Source of the DNA: Clostridia bacterium
Lineage (GTDB): Bacteria > Bacillota > Clostridia > Oscillospirales > Acutalibacteraceae
NCBI GenBank assembly: GCA_017416485.1
Contig: JAFQCH010000026.1
Location: forward strand, 1-64,000
Direction of reading: 5' to 3'
Length of the DNA: 64,000 bases
The stretch's first letter is position 1. Every line of letters begins with the position of its first letter. Below the pieces are notes generated by a model. The model was given only the letters and a program-made list of their open reading frames with translations, was not told the origin of the DNA and ran no database searches. This document shows positions 43,433-53,595 of this stretch, one piece after another. The position numbers were made by a program, and so were the translations under genes.

Positions 43433-46195
43433 TTATTTCCTTTTTCGCAATATAAAAATCGTCAAAATGACGACACATATCGCGCAATACACACTCAACA
43501 GCAGTTCACAAACGGGCACCAACTGCGCACCCGTTGTCTGCGTATGAGAAGGCAGAAAAATGAGCACAAAATACGGTATAGCGGCAACAACAAAACCGAG
43601 AATGCCTATTAACAAAACACGCAGGTTTTGTTGCTTTTTCACCACAGAACGATCTGCATCGGGCGGGTCTTTTTCTTGTTTTTTGGAAAATAAACCGAGG
43701 ATATCTGCCGTTTTTCCGCGGTCATATTTTGCAAGAAGCACCAATGCGCACAAAACCCCCACAAACAAAAGCGGGAACAGCGAAGTCAGCATTGCCATCC
43801 CAACGGCTTCATTTGCAATGCTTTCGGTGTGCCACGGCAACAGCGCACAGACCACCACAAAGCCCCATACGGGCAACAAAAACAAAATACGTTTGCGCAG
43901 CAATGCCCCAACCGAGAGCACCGACAAACCGATTACACAGACCGCTGTGAGCACCTTGCGGGCAGCTTGCAACCACGGTGCCATGAGGGTCAGAACAGGG
44001 GTGTTCCATTCCTGCGGACGCAGTGTCTGCGATAAAAAAGACAAATTGAGGGTCTCGTTTTCTACACTGTAGCGGCAGATTCCCGCTTGTTGCAGGTCTG
44101 CCATGAGCTGTTTGGTAACATCCGTTTCGCTGTCTTCCCCGAACGCGCCGACACCGCAGCAGGCTTGCCAGAAGCGCCATGCAAGGCGGCTTTGTTCGGT
44201 GTGCAAAAGCTGTCTGCCGTCCGAGCAAACAGCAATGGCTTCATCCCACAGTCGGTCGATTTTCTGCACATCGGATGCCGTTAAAGCAAGACTTTCGGTA
44301 ATGTCGCTGTCTGCAAACAAATGCCCTTGTGTATTGCCCGCATTGTCATTGAGAATGTCGAGAATTTCTTCTAGTTGTGAAAAACCATCTCCATACCAGC
44401 TGCGCAGAAACGCACGGCGTTGCTTGGTAAAATTGCAATACGGATCTGCAAAAAGGCAAGTCAGCAGGTATGTACGTAAAGGGCGGAACGCAGGTCCGCA
44501 ATCTGCCGAAAACGGCGAATCCGCGGCACAAAGCCCTTTTACACCGAGGTAATACAGCGTCTGTATATCCGTTTGCAAATGATTCATATCGGCAAACATG
44601 CCGATGGTGTGCACCGTGTTTTCGCTGGGCAGATCCACATAAACGGTGGATGCAATCTGAATCCACAGCCGCAGCATATCTAAAAAATAACGATTGTATT
44701 CGCACGCAGCGTGGTTAAGCGCATGGCCGACACAGCGGTTCTGCGCACTCACACGCACAATAACATTTTCCGCGGGTCGGATGACGGTGGGCACGGTGAA
44801 TACGGAACCACCGATAAAGGTTTCGATTTGCAGATTGGAATAGCCTTCGGCATAAAGCCCTGCGGAAATGCGGTTGAGAAACTGAATGAGCACCGCCGCA
44901 TACGAGCCGTTTTGCTGTGTGAGTGCCGCACACTGTGTGCACCGGCACATGACATCATTCTGCGGCAAAGACAGGCAAATGACCTGCTTTTTCTGCGAGG
45001 GCATCCATTCCGCACGCAGAATATTTTCAATTTCCTGCAGGCAGACCGCATACACATCCCAGCTTGAAAGACAAAGCTGTGCGGCATTGCGCTCATTATT
45101 ATATAATGAAAAGTATTCAGGATGGGTTTCAAAATATTCTTCCGATGAAACAAAACGTGTGCCGAGGGTTGCTTCGCAAGCGGTCAGATAGGTTCGTGTT
45201 GGTGAACCGTCATCGGTCACAAAGGTATAAGCTCCGCCTGTGAGGGAGTTCATCTGCAAAAATGAGGCATCGGTGAGTGCACCGTAGGTTTCGGTGTAAG
45301 AAAAGCAGACGCCTCGCTGCAAAGACAGTTTTGCATTAACCTGCAAAGCATCACGTTCGGGAATTTCGGTCTGCCCCGAAGCGAACCAATTGCAGCCGCA
45401 TTCTTCTTTCAGAAAAGCGGTGACGGCATAAATCGCTCCCTGTTCACCCAGGGCATACAAAAACAGCCGTTCATTTTGCACGTGCAGATAAAATCCGTTT
45501 TCAGATACACCGACGGGCTTCTTTTTGCTGCGGTTGGTGTCACCGAGGCAAATTTCGCGTTCCTGCGGCTTTGCATTGTCGGACACAATGGGCAACAGCA
45601 CACCCGTCATTTTTTGGATGGTGGTTTGCAGAAGACCTGCCGCATAGCCTGTTTCATTCGGGCAGTTTTTTGGAATAACAATACGATAGCCGTAGTCTGC
45701 ATCGCGTGCGGCAAGGGTCAGCAAAAGGCCGTTTTCGCTGAGTGCATCGGGCACGGGCGGCTCAGTCACGGCTTCTGTGGGCGGTTCGGTGGTAATGACT
45801 TCACCGTTTTCATCCGTCATAGGTGCTTCGGTAACGATTTCGGTCATCGGTTCCCCGTTTTCGTCCGTCACGGCCTCACCGTATTCATCGGTCACGGTTT
45901 CATATTCGACTGTGGTGGGTTCTTGGGTGGGGGGTTCGGTGGTCGCATCGGGATCTGCGGTGGTGTTTTCCACAATAATATACTGCGGCAAAGTGGGGAT
46001 GGGGTCGCCGTTTTCATCGGTCGGCAGTTCTTCGGAAACGATTTCTCCTTTTTCGTCGGTCACCATTTCTGCTTGTGTGCCTTGTTCTTCCTCATAATAC
46101 TCCATACAAAGCGCAAGTGGCGAAACAGCAGACAGCAAAAAGGCGGCCATGATGAACATGACCGTCATTTTGATTGACAAACGGTGAAAAAACAT
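43433..46195 (-). CDS. Exported DUF4838-type glycan-active-like protein with C-terminal membrane segments
   Basis: A 920-residue protein: signal peptide (about 1-30, ALC-ME), a low-complexity region of about 120 residues with repeated TDENGE/TDEYGE and TEPPT units, a GH67/GH20-like N-terminal domain (YRIVIPKNCPNETGYAAGLL, then the LGDTNR strand, about 165-260), a DUF4838 barrel (about 280-740; CLSLPQNDVMCRCTQC and the GLCAADSPFSADCG stretch) and three to four C-terminal transmembrane helices (about 765-920). Members resemble alpha-glucuronidases but activity is undefined. The membrane tail is unusual for the family. GGGGAT precedes the ATG; the ABC genes lie just upstream (15 bp). Confidence 0.75.
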   Translation of the reverse strand: MFFHRLSIKMTVMFIMAAFLLSAVSPLALCMEYYEEEQGTQAEMVTDEKGEIVSEELPTDENGDPIPTLPQYIIVENTTADPDATTEPPTQEPTTVEYETVTDEYGEAVTDENGEPMTEIVTEAPMTDENGEVITTEPPTEAVTEPPVPDALSENGLLLTLAARDADYGYRIVIPKNCPNETGYAAGLLQTTIQKMTGVLLPIVSDNAKPQEREICLGDTNRSKKKPVGVSENGFYLHVQNERLFLYALGEQGAIYAVTAFLKEECGCNWFASGQTEIPERDALQVNAKLSLQRGVCFSYTETYGALTDASFLQMNSLTGGAYTFVTDDGSPTRTYLTACEATLGTRFVSSEEYFETHPEYFSLYNNERNAAQLCLSSWDVYAVCLQEIENILRAEWMPSQKKQVICLSLPQNDVMCRCTQCAALTQQNGSYAAVLIQFLNRISAGLYAEGYSNLQIETFIGGSVFTVPTVIRPAENVIVRVSAQNRCVGHALNHAACEYNRYFLDMLRLWIQIASTVYVDLPSENTVHTIGMFADMNHLQTDIQTLYYLGVKGLCAADSPFSADCGPAFRPLRTYLLTCLFADPYCNFTKQRRAFLRSWYGDGFSQLEEILDILNDNAGNTQGHLFADSDITESLALTASDVQKIDRLWDEAIAVCSDGRQLLHTEQSRLAWRFWQACCGVGAFGEDSETDVTKQLMADLQQAGICRYSVENETLNLSFLSQTLRPQEWNTPVLTLMAPWLQAARKVLTAVCVIGLSVLSVGALLRKRILFLLPVWGFVVVCALLPWHTESIANEAVGMAMLTSLFPLLFVGVLCALVLLAKYDRGKTADILGLFSKKQEKDPPDADRSVVKKQQNLRVLLIGILGFVVAAIPYFVLIFLPSHTQTTGAQLVPVCELLLSVYCAICVVILTIFILRKRK

Positions 46196-46210
46196 AAGAA
46201 CATCCCCTGC

Positions 46211-48046
46211 TTATTCTTCTGTATCCCGGAATTGCGAGTTGTAAAGCTCGGAATAGAATCCGTTCATAGCAAGAAGCTCGTTGTGGGTTCCCTGCTCAAC
46301 AATGTCGCCGTTGCGCACAACAAGAATAAGGTCTGCGTTGCGCACGGTAGACAAACGGTGAGCAATCACAAAGCTCGTTCTGCCCTGCATGGCCTTGTCC
46401 ATTGCCGCCTGCAACAGCTGTTCGGTGCGGGTATCAACAGAACTGGTGGCTTCGTCAAGAATGAGAAGTTTTGTATCGGCAAGCACGGCACGGGCAATCG
46501 TGAGAAGCTGTTTCTGCCCTGCCGAAATGTTGCCCGCTTCTTCATTGAGTTTGGTGTTATATCCGTCGGGCATGGCTTTGATGAACGAGTGTGCACCGAT
46601 TAAGTTTGCGGCGGCAATCACTTCTTCGTCCGTGGCATCGAGTTTGCCGTAACGGATGTTTTCCATAATCGTGCCCTTGAACAGCCATGTGTCCTGCAGA
46701 ACCATGCCGAAGGCACGGCGCAGTTCACGGCGGTCATAACGGCAGATATCAATGCCGTCGAGTTTAATACAGCCGCCATCCACATCATAATACCGCATCA
46801 GCAGTTTCACAAGCGTGGTCTTGCCCGCACCCGTGGGACCGACAATGGCAATCTTCTGTCCCTGCTTTGCACTTGCGGTGAAATCCTTGATGACGGTGAC
46901 ATCCTTTGTATAGCCGAAACGGACATTGCAAAAATCCACATCGCCGCGCACGTCATCCACACGAAGGGTTTCTTCGGCAGACTGCACTTCTTCTTCGGCT
47001 TCCAGGAACGCAAACACGCGCTCGGCGGCGGCCGCCATGGATTGCAACATATTGCCGATTTGTGCCAACTGCTGAATGGGCTGGGTGAAGTTTTTGACAT
47101 ACTGAATGAATGCCTGAATGTCGCCGATGCCGATGGCACCGCTTGCGGCAAGGAAGGAGCCCGACACAGCCACACCGACATAACCCAAATTACCGATAAG
47201 CATCATAATGGGGTGCATCAGCCCCGACAAAAACTGTGCACGCACGGCAGAGGTGCGCAGTTGTTCGTTGGTTTCGGCAAAAGCGGAACTGACCGCTTTT
47301 TCACGGTTGAAAGCCTTGATGACGGTGTGACCGCCGTAGGTTTCTTCAACACGGCTGTTGAGTTCACCGATGAGTTTCTGCTGTGCACGGAAGTATTTCT
47401 GCGAGCGCTTCATAACCGTGCCGATGAGCAGGAAACTGACAGGCAGCAACAGCATGGTAAGCCCCGTCATGAGGGGGCTGATGGTGAGCATCATAATGAA
47501 CACGCCGACCACGGTGACAGCGCAGGAAATGATCTGCGTGACACTCTGATTCAGCCCGTTGGCAACGGTATCGACATCGTTGGTGATGCGTGACAAAATA
47601 TCGCCGACGGTGTTTTCTTCAAAATAACGCATGGGGAGGCGGTTGATTTTGACGGAAATTTCTTTACGCAGGCGGTAAGACACTTTCTGTGTGACCCCGG
47701 CCATGATGTAACCGCGCAAGGCACCCAAAATGTAGCCTGCGATGTAAAGCAGGACAACGCGCAGAAGAATTGCACCGATACCTTCAAAATCGATGCCACC
47801 GTCTCCGCGGATTTTGGCAAACAGACCTTCAGACAAAAGGGTGGTTGCAGAGCCGAGGATTTTGGGGCCTATGATGTTGAAAACGGTGCTGCCGACCGAG
47901 CAGACCAACACCACAAACACGGGCAAACGGAAGGATGCGATGTAGCGGATAATTTTGAACACCGTGCCCTTAAAATCCTGCGGACGGTTTTTATCGGGCA
48001 GGCGGTCTTCTTTTATTTTCTTTTTTCTTGTTTTCATCTTATTCAC
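46211..48046 (-). CDS. ABC exporter subunit, catalytically competent half
   Basis: A 611-residue type IV ABC exporter half: six transmembrane helices (about 30-330) and an ATPase domain with Walker A GPTGAGKTT, Q-loop LQDTWLF, signature NISAGQKQ (normal SGGQ replaced by SAGQ), and Walker B LLILDEATSS with the catalytic Glu present. The start is the GTG at 48046, which overlaps the partner's stop by 8 bp and lies nine bases after GGAGG; an ATG three codons in has poor spacing. It pairs with the 721-residue subunit into a heterodimer. Cargo unknown: peptide, lipid or drug. Confidence 0.9.
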   Translation of the reverse strand: MNKMKTRKKKIKEDRLPDKNRPQDFKGTVFKIIRYIASFRLPVFVVLVCSVGSTVFNIIGPKILGSATTLLSEGLFAKIRGDGGIDFEGIGAILLRVVLLYIAGYILGALRGYIMAGVTQKVSYRLRKEISVKINRLPMRYFEENTVGDILSRITNDVDTVANGLNQSVTQIISCAVTVVGVFIMMLTISPLMTGLTMLLLPVSFLLIGTVMKRSQKYFRAQQKLIGELNSRVEETYGGHTVIKAFNREKAVSSAFAETNEQLRTSAVRAQFLSGLMHPIMMLIGNLGYVGVAVSGSFLAASGAIGIGDIQAFIQYVKNFTQPIQQLAQIGNMLQSMAAAAERVFAFLEAEEEVQSAEETLRVDDVRGDVDFCNVRFGYTKDVTVIKDFTASAKQGQKIAIVGPTGAGKTTLVKLLMRYYDVDGGCIKLDGIDICRYDRRELRRAFGMVLQDTWLFKGTIMENIRYGKLDATDEEVIAAANLIGAHSFIKAMPDGYNTKLNEEAGNISAGQKQLLTIARAVLADTKLLILDEATSSVDTRTEQLLQAAMDKAMQGRTSFVIAHRLSTVRNADLILVVRNGDIVEQGTHNELLAMNGFYSELYNSQFRDTEE

Positions 48047-50204
48047 CGTCCGTCACCTCCTCCAGTCCCAACTCGCTTGCATTGAGTTGCGATTCGGCGA
48101 TGTTGCGATAAACGGAACAGGTGCGAAGCAGTTCTTCATGGGTGCCAAGCCCAACGGCTCTGCCTTCGTCAAGCACAAGAATCTGTTCTGCGTGCATAAT
48201 GGTGGAAAGGCGTTGTGCCACAATGATAACGGTGGCATCCTTGACCTGTTTTTTGAGTGCCGCACGAAGTACGGCATCGGTTTTGTAGTCGAGGGCGGAA
48301 AAACTGTCGTCAAACAGATAGATTTTCGGATTCTTTGCAATAGCGCGGGCAATGGAAAGGCGTTGTTTCTGACCGCCCGACACATTGCTGCCGCCCTGTG
48401 CGATGGCACTTTCGTAAGCATCGGGTTTGTCGTTGATAAAATCCTTTGCCTGTGCAACTTCGGCGGCTGTGTGCATCGTTTCTTCAGGCAAAGTATCCAC
48501 GCCAAAGCCGATGTTGCTTGCAATGGTGCCCGAAAACAGTATGCCCTTCTGCGGCACATACCCAAGGATTCGACGAAGCGAAGCAAGACTTGCCTTGGTG
48601 ATATCCATTCCGTCAATGGTGATACTGCCGTCGGTGGCATCGTAAAAGCGTTCCAACAGGCTCAATACGGTGGATTTGCCGCATCCCGTGCCGCCGACAA
48701 TGGCAAAGGTTTCACCGGGATGAGCAGTAAAGGAAATATTATGCAGGGTATCGTTTTCGGTACCCGGATAACGGAAAGACACATTTTTGAATTCCACAAG
48801 GCCGTTTACATTGGTCAGTTCAACGGCATCTTCAACCTGCGCAACCATCGGTTCGGTGTCGAGCACCTGTTGCAAACGGTTTGCGGCAACGAGCGCACGC
48901 GGTGCATACACAAATACCATGGCAACCATAAGGAAACCGCCTGCAATCATAATGGCATAGGTGGTAAACGCGGTCATGTCGCCGACTTCCATGGTGCCTG
49001 CATCAATGCGCGGTGCGGCAACATAGATGATGAGTGCCGAAAAACCGTACATCATCAGGTTCAGCAACGGCTCAAGCACCGACATGGCACGGGATGTAAA
49101 GAGCATGGTTTTGGTTAGATCCGTGTTGGCTTTTTCAAAACGACGCTCGCCTTCTTCTTCCCTGCCGAATGCACGGATGACCTGCACGCCCGACAGAAGT
49201 TCGCGGGAGATGCGGTTGAGCCCGTCCACCAGCTTCTGCATGATCTTGAATTTGGGGAAAATGAAGACGGAAAGCAGTCCCAAAGCCGCAAGGATGATAC
49301 CGACTGCCAATGCCACGATCCATGCAAGGCCGGGGGTGGATCGCATGACCATAACGACACCGCCGATGCTCATCAGCGGGGCATACAAAACCATGCGCAG
49401 AGCGATCATAATGACCATCTGCACATGCTGCACATCATTGGTGGTACGGGTGATGAGGGACGAGGTGGAAAAATTGTTCATTTCGTTGCCCGAGAAGGAC
49501 AAGACCTTGTTGAACACGCGATTGCGAAGATCACGCGCAACGGACGATCCGATGATGGCGGTAACATAGTTGAGCAAAATGGCAATCGCCACCATGGCAA
49601 GCGTGATACCGAGCATGGAAAGCCCCGTCTGCCACAGATACTGCGTGCGAAGACTGTCGGCATCCCCGCCTGCGGCATTGAACATGGAGACAACCACCGA
49701 CACGGCGGTGTTGCGCTTGAGTGTTTCGCCGAGGGCAGCAGCCCCTTCTTCGATCTGCGCACGGGCAGCAAGTGCCTGCTTGTGCAGTTCGGCACGCTGT
49801 TCGGGTTTCAAGGTATGCAGGGGTTCCCCCGTCGGCAAAGTCAGCAGATTCTGCGAAACGGCAGTCTGCTTTACAAACAAGGGTGCAATAAACACGGTTT
49901 CAAGGGCTTGCAGGTTTTCTTCCGATTCGTCGAGCAAAACAAGAATCCCGTCCTGCAAGGCGTAGTGTTGTGCAAGTGCCTGCGCTTCCGTGTCCGTCAT
50001 AAACAAGGATACAGCTGCGGCATCCTCTTCGGTCATGCGAAGCGGTGTTGCATAACCGATTCCGTTGTTCTGAATACCCGTGTCAATGAGTTCCGACGTG
50101 TAGGCGGGTAAGAGCAGATCACACCCCGCCTGCACAAGAAGCAGAAGCAGTGAAAGAACCGCAAGCAAGCGGTAGCCTTTCAGAGTCCGCAACATGAATT
50201 TCAT
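48039..50204 (-). CDS. ABC exporter subunit with large extracellular loop, degenerate half
   Basis: A 721-residue ABC exporter half. After the first transmembrane helix (about 10-32) comes about 150 residues of mostly helical extracellular sequence (about 45-195, rich in Glu, Ala and Leu) before helix two; usual exporters have only a few residues there. The ATPase domain has Walker A GGTGCGKST and a normal NVSGGQKQR signature, but Walker B reads YLFDDSFSALD: the catalytic Glu is Asp. With the partner's SAGQ signature this predicts one degenerate ATP site, as in LmrCD/TM287-288 type exporters. Its last 8 bp overlap the partner. Confidence 0.9.
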   Translation of the reverse strand: MKFMLRTLKGYRLLAVLSLLLLLVQAGCDLLLPAYTSELIDTGIQNNGIGYATPLRMTEEDAAAVSLFMTDTEAQALAQHYALQDGILVLLDESEENLQALETVFIAPLFVKQTAVSQNLLTLPTGEPLHTLKPEQRAELHKQALAARAQIEEGAAALGETLKRNTAVSVVVSMFNAAGGDADSLRTQYLWQTGLSMLGITLAMVAIAILLNYVTAIIGSSVARDLRNRVFNKVLSFSGNEMNNFSTSSLITRTTNDVQHVQMVIMIALRMVLYAPLMSIGGVVMVMRSTPGLAWIVALAVGIILAALGLLSVFIFPKFKIMQKLVDGLNRISRELLSGVQVIRAFGREEEGERRFEKANTDLTKTMLFTSRAMSVLEPLLNLMMYGFSALIIYVAAPRIDAGTMEVGDMTAFTTYAIMIAGGFLMVAMVFVYAPRALVAANRLQQVLDTEPMVAQVEDAVELTNVNGLVEFKNVSFRYPGTENDTLHNISFTAHPGETFAIVGGTGCGKSTVLSLLERFYDATDGSITIDGMDITKASLASLRRILGYVPQKGILFSGTIASNIGFGVDTLPEETMHTAAEVAQAKDFINDKPDAYESAIAQGGSNVSGGQKQRLSIARAIAKNPKIYLFDDSFSALDYKTDAVLRAALKKQVKDATVIIVAQRLSTIMHAEQILVLDEGRAVGLGTHEELLRTCSVYRNIAESQLNASELGLEEVTDGE

Positions 50205-50248
50205 TTATATTCTCCCTTTCCCAATGGAATATAATACAATTCTATATC

Positions 50249-51547
50249 TTATTGGATCCGCAATACACAGCAAGCATGCGGTGCCAATACGGCAGTCACA
50301 TCTGCACCAAGGACGGATTTTTCCTTTGTAAACAAATCCGTGGCTTCATAAACTTTTTTTGCAAGCAAACCGAGGTCTGCCAGACTGACGGTGATTTCCT
50401 TTTCTTCTTCCGAAATGTTAAACAAGCCGACAACCGTATTGCCGTCGGCATCCTTGCCGGCCCAGATGGCTTCTTTGTCATTAAAACGCACGGGCACGGC
50501 ACCTTCACCGAAGCGGTTATAATCGAGCAAGTCACGGTTGGTAAGAAGCGAGAGTGTGAATTCGTCATTCAAACGCATTTCCGCACCGATCATCAAGGGG
50601 GAACGGAACAGGCACCACAGCGCCATCATGGTTTTCTGCTCATCCTTGGTAAAACGGGTAACCCTGTCTTTGTATTTCGGGTCGGTTTCGGTGAGCTGAA
50701 TTCTGCCCAACGGCAACATATCGCAATCGGGCCAGCAGCCGGGGGCACGCCATGCGTACCACTCGTCGCATTTATAAAACATCTTTTTGAGGGCATCCCA
50801 TCTGTCCCAGAAGTCGCCCGTCATGCGCCACATATTGGCATTGCGGCACAGGTGTCCCGCATTGGCAACGGGGGCGGGTCCGGGGGAAAGACTCAGAACC
50901 ATTTCGCGTCCGCAGTTGTCGATGGCTTTGCGGATCATTTCAATTTCTTTTGCGGCGGAATAGGGGTTATTCGGGAAATGCTCGGTGTTGGCAATGTCGT
51001 CTACCTTGACATAGTCCACATCCCACGAAGCATAGAGTTGGAATATGGAATCATAATATTCCTGTGCGCCTTTTCTGCCGTATTCAATGCCGTACATGTC
51101 GGTGTTCCACGGGCAGATGGAATACTGCTGTGCAATGTCGCGTGCTGTGACACCTTCACATTTGATTGCTGTGTTGCGATGCACAGCCTGGCGCGGAATC
51201 CCGCGCATGATATGGATGCCGAATTTGAGCCCCATAGCATGAATTTTGTCTGCAATAGGCTTGAAGCCCTTGCCGTCGGCAGAAGACGGAAACCGTTCGG
51301 GCGAGGGAATCAGCCGGGAATACTCGTCCATGTAAAGTTGAGCAAAATTGTTATAAGCATAGCCCACGGCAGTGGGTTCCGACCACTGAATGTCACAAAC
51401 CACATATTCCCAGCCGTAGTCTTTTAAATAATCCCGCATATATTCGGCATTGCCGAGAAGCTGTTCCTCATTCACAGCCGCACCGTAGCAATCCCATGAA
51501 TTCCACCCCATCGGCGGACGGGGGGCACAGTTGTTTTTATCAGGCAT
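50249..51547 (-). CDS. Glycoside hydrolase family 27 (alpha-galactosidase-like)
   Basis: A 432-residue clan GH-D enzyme with no signal peptide: PPMGWNSWDCYG at the start, the VVCDIQWSEP block, the LKFGIHIMRGIPRQA loop, nucleophile Asp in DYVKVDDI (about 181) and acid/base Asp in RMTGDFWDRW (about 246), then a C-terminal beta domain. Cleaves terminal alpha-galactose or related alpha-linked sugars. Some residues around the sugar pocket differ from classical alpha-galactosidases (IQWSEP, where WFEP or DDCW is common), so specificity may differ. AGGAGGA precedes the ATG. The MFS gene lies just upstream on the same strand, with a hairpin in between. Confidence 0.87.
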   Translation of the reverse strand: MPDKNNCAPRPPMGWNSWDCYGAAVNEEQLLGNAEYMRDYLKDYGWEYVVCDIQWSEPTAVGYAYNNFAQLYMDEYSRLIPSPERFPSSADGKGFKPIADKIHAMGLKFGIHIMRGIPRQAVHRNTAIKCEGVTARDIAQQYSICPWNTDMYGIEYGRKGAQEYYDSIFQLYASWDVDYVKVDDIANTEHFPNNPYSAAKEIEMIRKAIDNCGREMVLSLSPGPAPVANAGHLCRNANMWRMTGDFWDRWDALKKMFYKCDEWYAWRAPGCWPDCDMLPLGRIQLTETDPKYKDRVTRFTKDEQKTMMALWCLFRSPLMIGAEMRLNDEFTLSLLTNRDLLDYNRFGEGAVPVRFNDKEAIWAGKDADGNTVVGLFNISEEEKEITVSLADLGLLAKKVYEATDLFTKEKSVLGADVTAVLAPHACCVLRIQ

Positions 51548-51597
51548 GATGTTTTTCCTCCTGTTAGTGTGTTAAAAACAAATGCAAAATAAACTTT

Positions 51598-51634
51598 AAA
51601 AAAGGGCTGCCGTGAAAGACAGCCCTTTTTTATT
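51598..51634 (-). terminator. Intercistronic terminator between MFS and GH27
   Basis: Minus strand GGGCTGTC and GGCAGCCC pair over a short loop, then TTTTTT. It may cap most transcripts after the carrier gene and let fewer reach the GH27 gene, for which no clear promoter is seen. Confidence 0.75.
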
Positions 51635-53476
51635 TTAGTCGCCTGCTTCTTCGGCTTCCTTGATGAGTTCATCCGGCACAGCTTCGCCGTGTTTGACGAA
51701 GATGAGCAGCATACAGGCCAGGGCAAACATGATGGGGCTGTAGTAGAACAGCGACATATAGGTACCTGCAAACATGCGGATAAAGCCGTAAAGAATGGGA
51801 GAAGCAATCTGTGCCGAGAAGGTTGCGGTGTAGTAGTAGCCTGTGAAGGTGCCAACCTTATCGACACCGCCGATTTCAAGAACAAGCGGCAATGTATTAA
51901 CGGTGATGAACATATTGGCGGCACCGCCGAGAATAAGAACGGGATAAATGAGAATGCCGAGAATGCTTGTAACATCCGATACGGCTTCCTGCACAGCCGT
52001 CAGGGCTTCGCCGAAGGGAGTGCCTTCTTCAAGTTCAAGGATATTGACAGCCGCCGTAATAACGGCATTGGAAATGGCTGTGCTTTCTTCACCGAGGAAG
52101 AGTTCAAAATCCATGTATTTGTCGGCTTCGCTGCCGTCAGTCAGGAAGGCAATATAGCCGTCCACACTCAGCGTGCTTCCTTCGGGAAGATCAATACCGT
52201 CTGCCTTTGCGGCATCGGAAAGATCGGCATTATATTCGTTGATCTTTTCTTCAACTGCAATATAAGAGTTATTGACATTGACATACTTGTTAATGGAAAG
52301 CCCCTTGCCGCCGAGCAGTGCCACGAACACACCGAAGAACACGACAAATGCAACAAGGAATACGGAAAGACCGACCACGATGGTCTTTTTTCTGCCAAGC
52401 TTCTTACCCATTTTACCTGCGGGAAGAGCGGCAGCACCGGACATAACGGCAAAGATGAGCATAAGAATGGTGGCTTCTGCGGTGGGTTTGTGCAGGATTT
52501 CCTGTGCAAACAGAGAGAAGAAGGTGGTGATTGCGTTTGCACCGCAGAACAGGAAGAACAATGTGCCGAGCATGAACAGAAGGCTTTTTCTTTCACCCTT
52601 GGAGAGCTTGACAGCCTTTCTGGCGGCCTTTTCTGCCTTCTTGGCTTCTTTTTCAGCTGCCTTTCTTGCCTTTGCATCTGCATAGGCATTGGCTTCACCC
52701 TGCAGTTTGATGCGGGAGTCAGGTTCCTTGACGCAGAACAGAAGCACAAGCATGCCTGCGATCATAACAAGAGAACCGATGGCAAAAACATAGGGGAAAG
52801 ACAGGGTTTCGTCTGCGGCAAGTGCTTCTTTGGAGATGCCGCCGAGAAGACCGCACAGTGCAATACCGATGGTGCCGGCCACCATACCGACAGCAGAACC
52901 GATACCGCCCATGAGGTTGATAACGGCATTGCCTTCACTGCGAAGTGCCGGCGGGGTCAGGTCGGGCATGAGGGCAACAACAGGCGCACGCCACAAGGAC
53001 ATGGTGAAAACAAAGAGGATGATGCAGATCATGGTCAGCGGCAGGCTCTTGGTTGCAAGATAAACAACAGGAACCAGGAAGAAGAACAAAGCCGAGATCG
53101 GAGCACCTGCCACGATGAACGGACGGCGTTTGCCGAGTCTGGAGTGGCATTCATCCGACAGTCTGCCGAATGTGGGCTGGAAGATAACACCGAAAATGTT
53201 ATCGAAGGTCATGATGATACCGATAAACAGCGGAACCAGTGTAAATCCGCCGCCGGCAAGCACAACGTCTTCCCCCTGTGCTTCGGCAAGACGGGCAAGA
53301 ATGGGCAGTTTTTCAACCAAAAAATCGCTCATCTTGGTTACGGTTGCGCTTTCGGTCAGCAAACGGTTGAGGATCTTTGTGATGTAGGGATCGTAGATCG
53401 CCCATGCAATGGAGGTTGCCAAAAATCCGAAACCGGTCAGGATCGTCTTTTTGTAATTGAGCTTTGTTTCAGCCAT
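51635..53476 (-). CDS. MFS transporter, GPH/SLC45-like sugar carrier
   Basis: A 613-residue carrier with about 12 transmembrane helices. FGFLATSIAWAIYDPYI, GRLSDECHSRLGKRRPFIV and the TMSLWRAPVVALMPDL segment are typical of the glycoside-pentoside-hexuronide/SLC45-like branch of MFS. A Lys/Ala-rich cytoplasmic loop (about 260-300) follows helix 6, and a loop of about 100 residues (about 410-505) rich in acidic residues interrupts the second half. With GH27 just downstream, import of an alpha-galactoside is the simplest reading. A clear sigma-A promoter lies 53 bp upstream. Confidence 0.85.
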   Translation of the reverse strand: MAETKLNYKKTILTGFGFLATSIAWAIYDPYITKILNRLLTESATVTKMSDFLVEKLPILARLAEAQGEDVVLAGGGFTLVPLFIGIIMTFDNIFGVIFQPTFGRLSDECHSRLGKRRPFIVAGAPISALFFFLVPVVYLATKSLPLTMICIILFVFTMSLWRAPVVALMPDLTPPALRSEGNAVINLMGGIGSAVGMVAGTIGIALCGLLGGISKEALAADETLSFPYVFAIGSLVMIAGMLVLLFCVKEPDSRIKLQGEANAYADAKARKAAEKEAKKAEKAARKAVKLSKGERKSLLFMLGTLFFLFCGANAITTFFSLFAQEILHKPTAEATILMLIFAVMSGAAALPAGKMGKKLGRKKTIVVGLSVFLVAFVVFFGVFVALLGGKGLSINKYVNVNNSYIAVEEKINEYNADLSDAAKADGIDLPEGSTLSVDGYIAFLTDGSEADKYMDFELFLGEESTAISNAVITAAVNILELEEGTPFGEALTAVQEAVSDVTSILGILIYPVLILGGAANMFITVNTLPLVLEIGGVDKVGTFTGYYYTATFSAQIASPILYGFIRMFAGTYMSLFYYSPIMFALACMLLIFVKHGEAVPDELIKEAEEAGD

Positions 53477-53528
53477 GATGTTTCTCCTTGTATATTTGTT
53501 TTTTGTGCGACTTTAAGCCGCTTTATCC

Positions 53529-53557
53529 ATGATATCCCATTTGCAGGTATTTGTCAA
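53529..53557 (-). promoter_or_regulatory. Sigma-A promoter of MFS-GH27
   Basis: Minus strand TTGACA, 17 bases, TATCAT. Confidence 0.7.
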
Positions 53558-53595
53558 ACCTTTCTGTGCAAATGCGACACAACAGGGATCTGTGT

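Noticed and set aside
43182..43487. 101-codon minus-strand frame in the repeat array region
   Set aside because: Low-complexity Phe/Leu-rich translation, no ribosome site; overlaps direct repeats that look regulatory.
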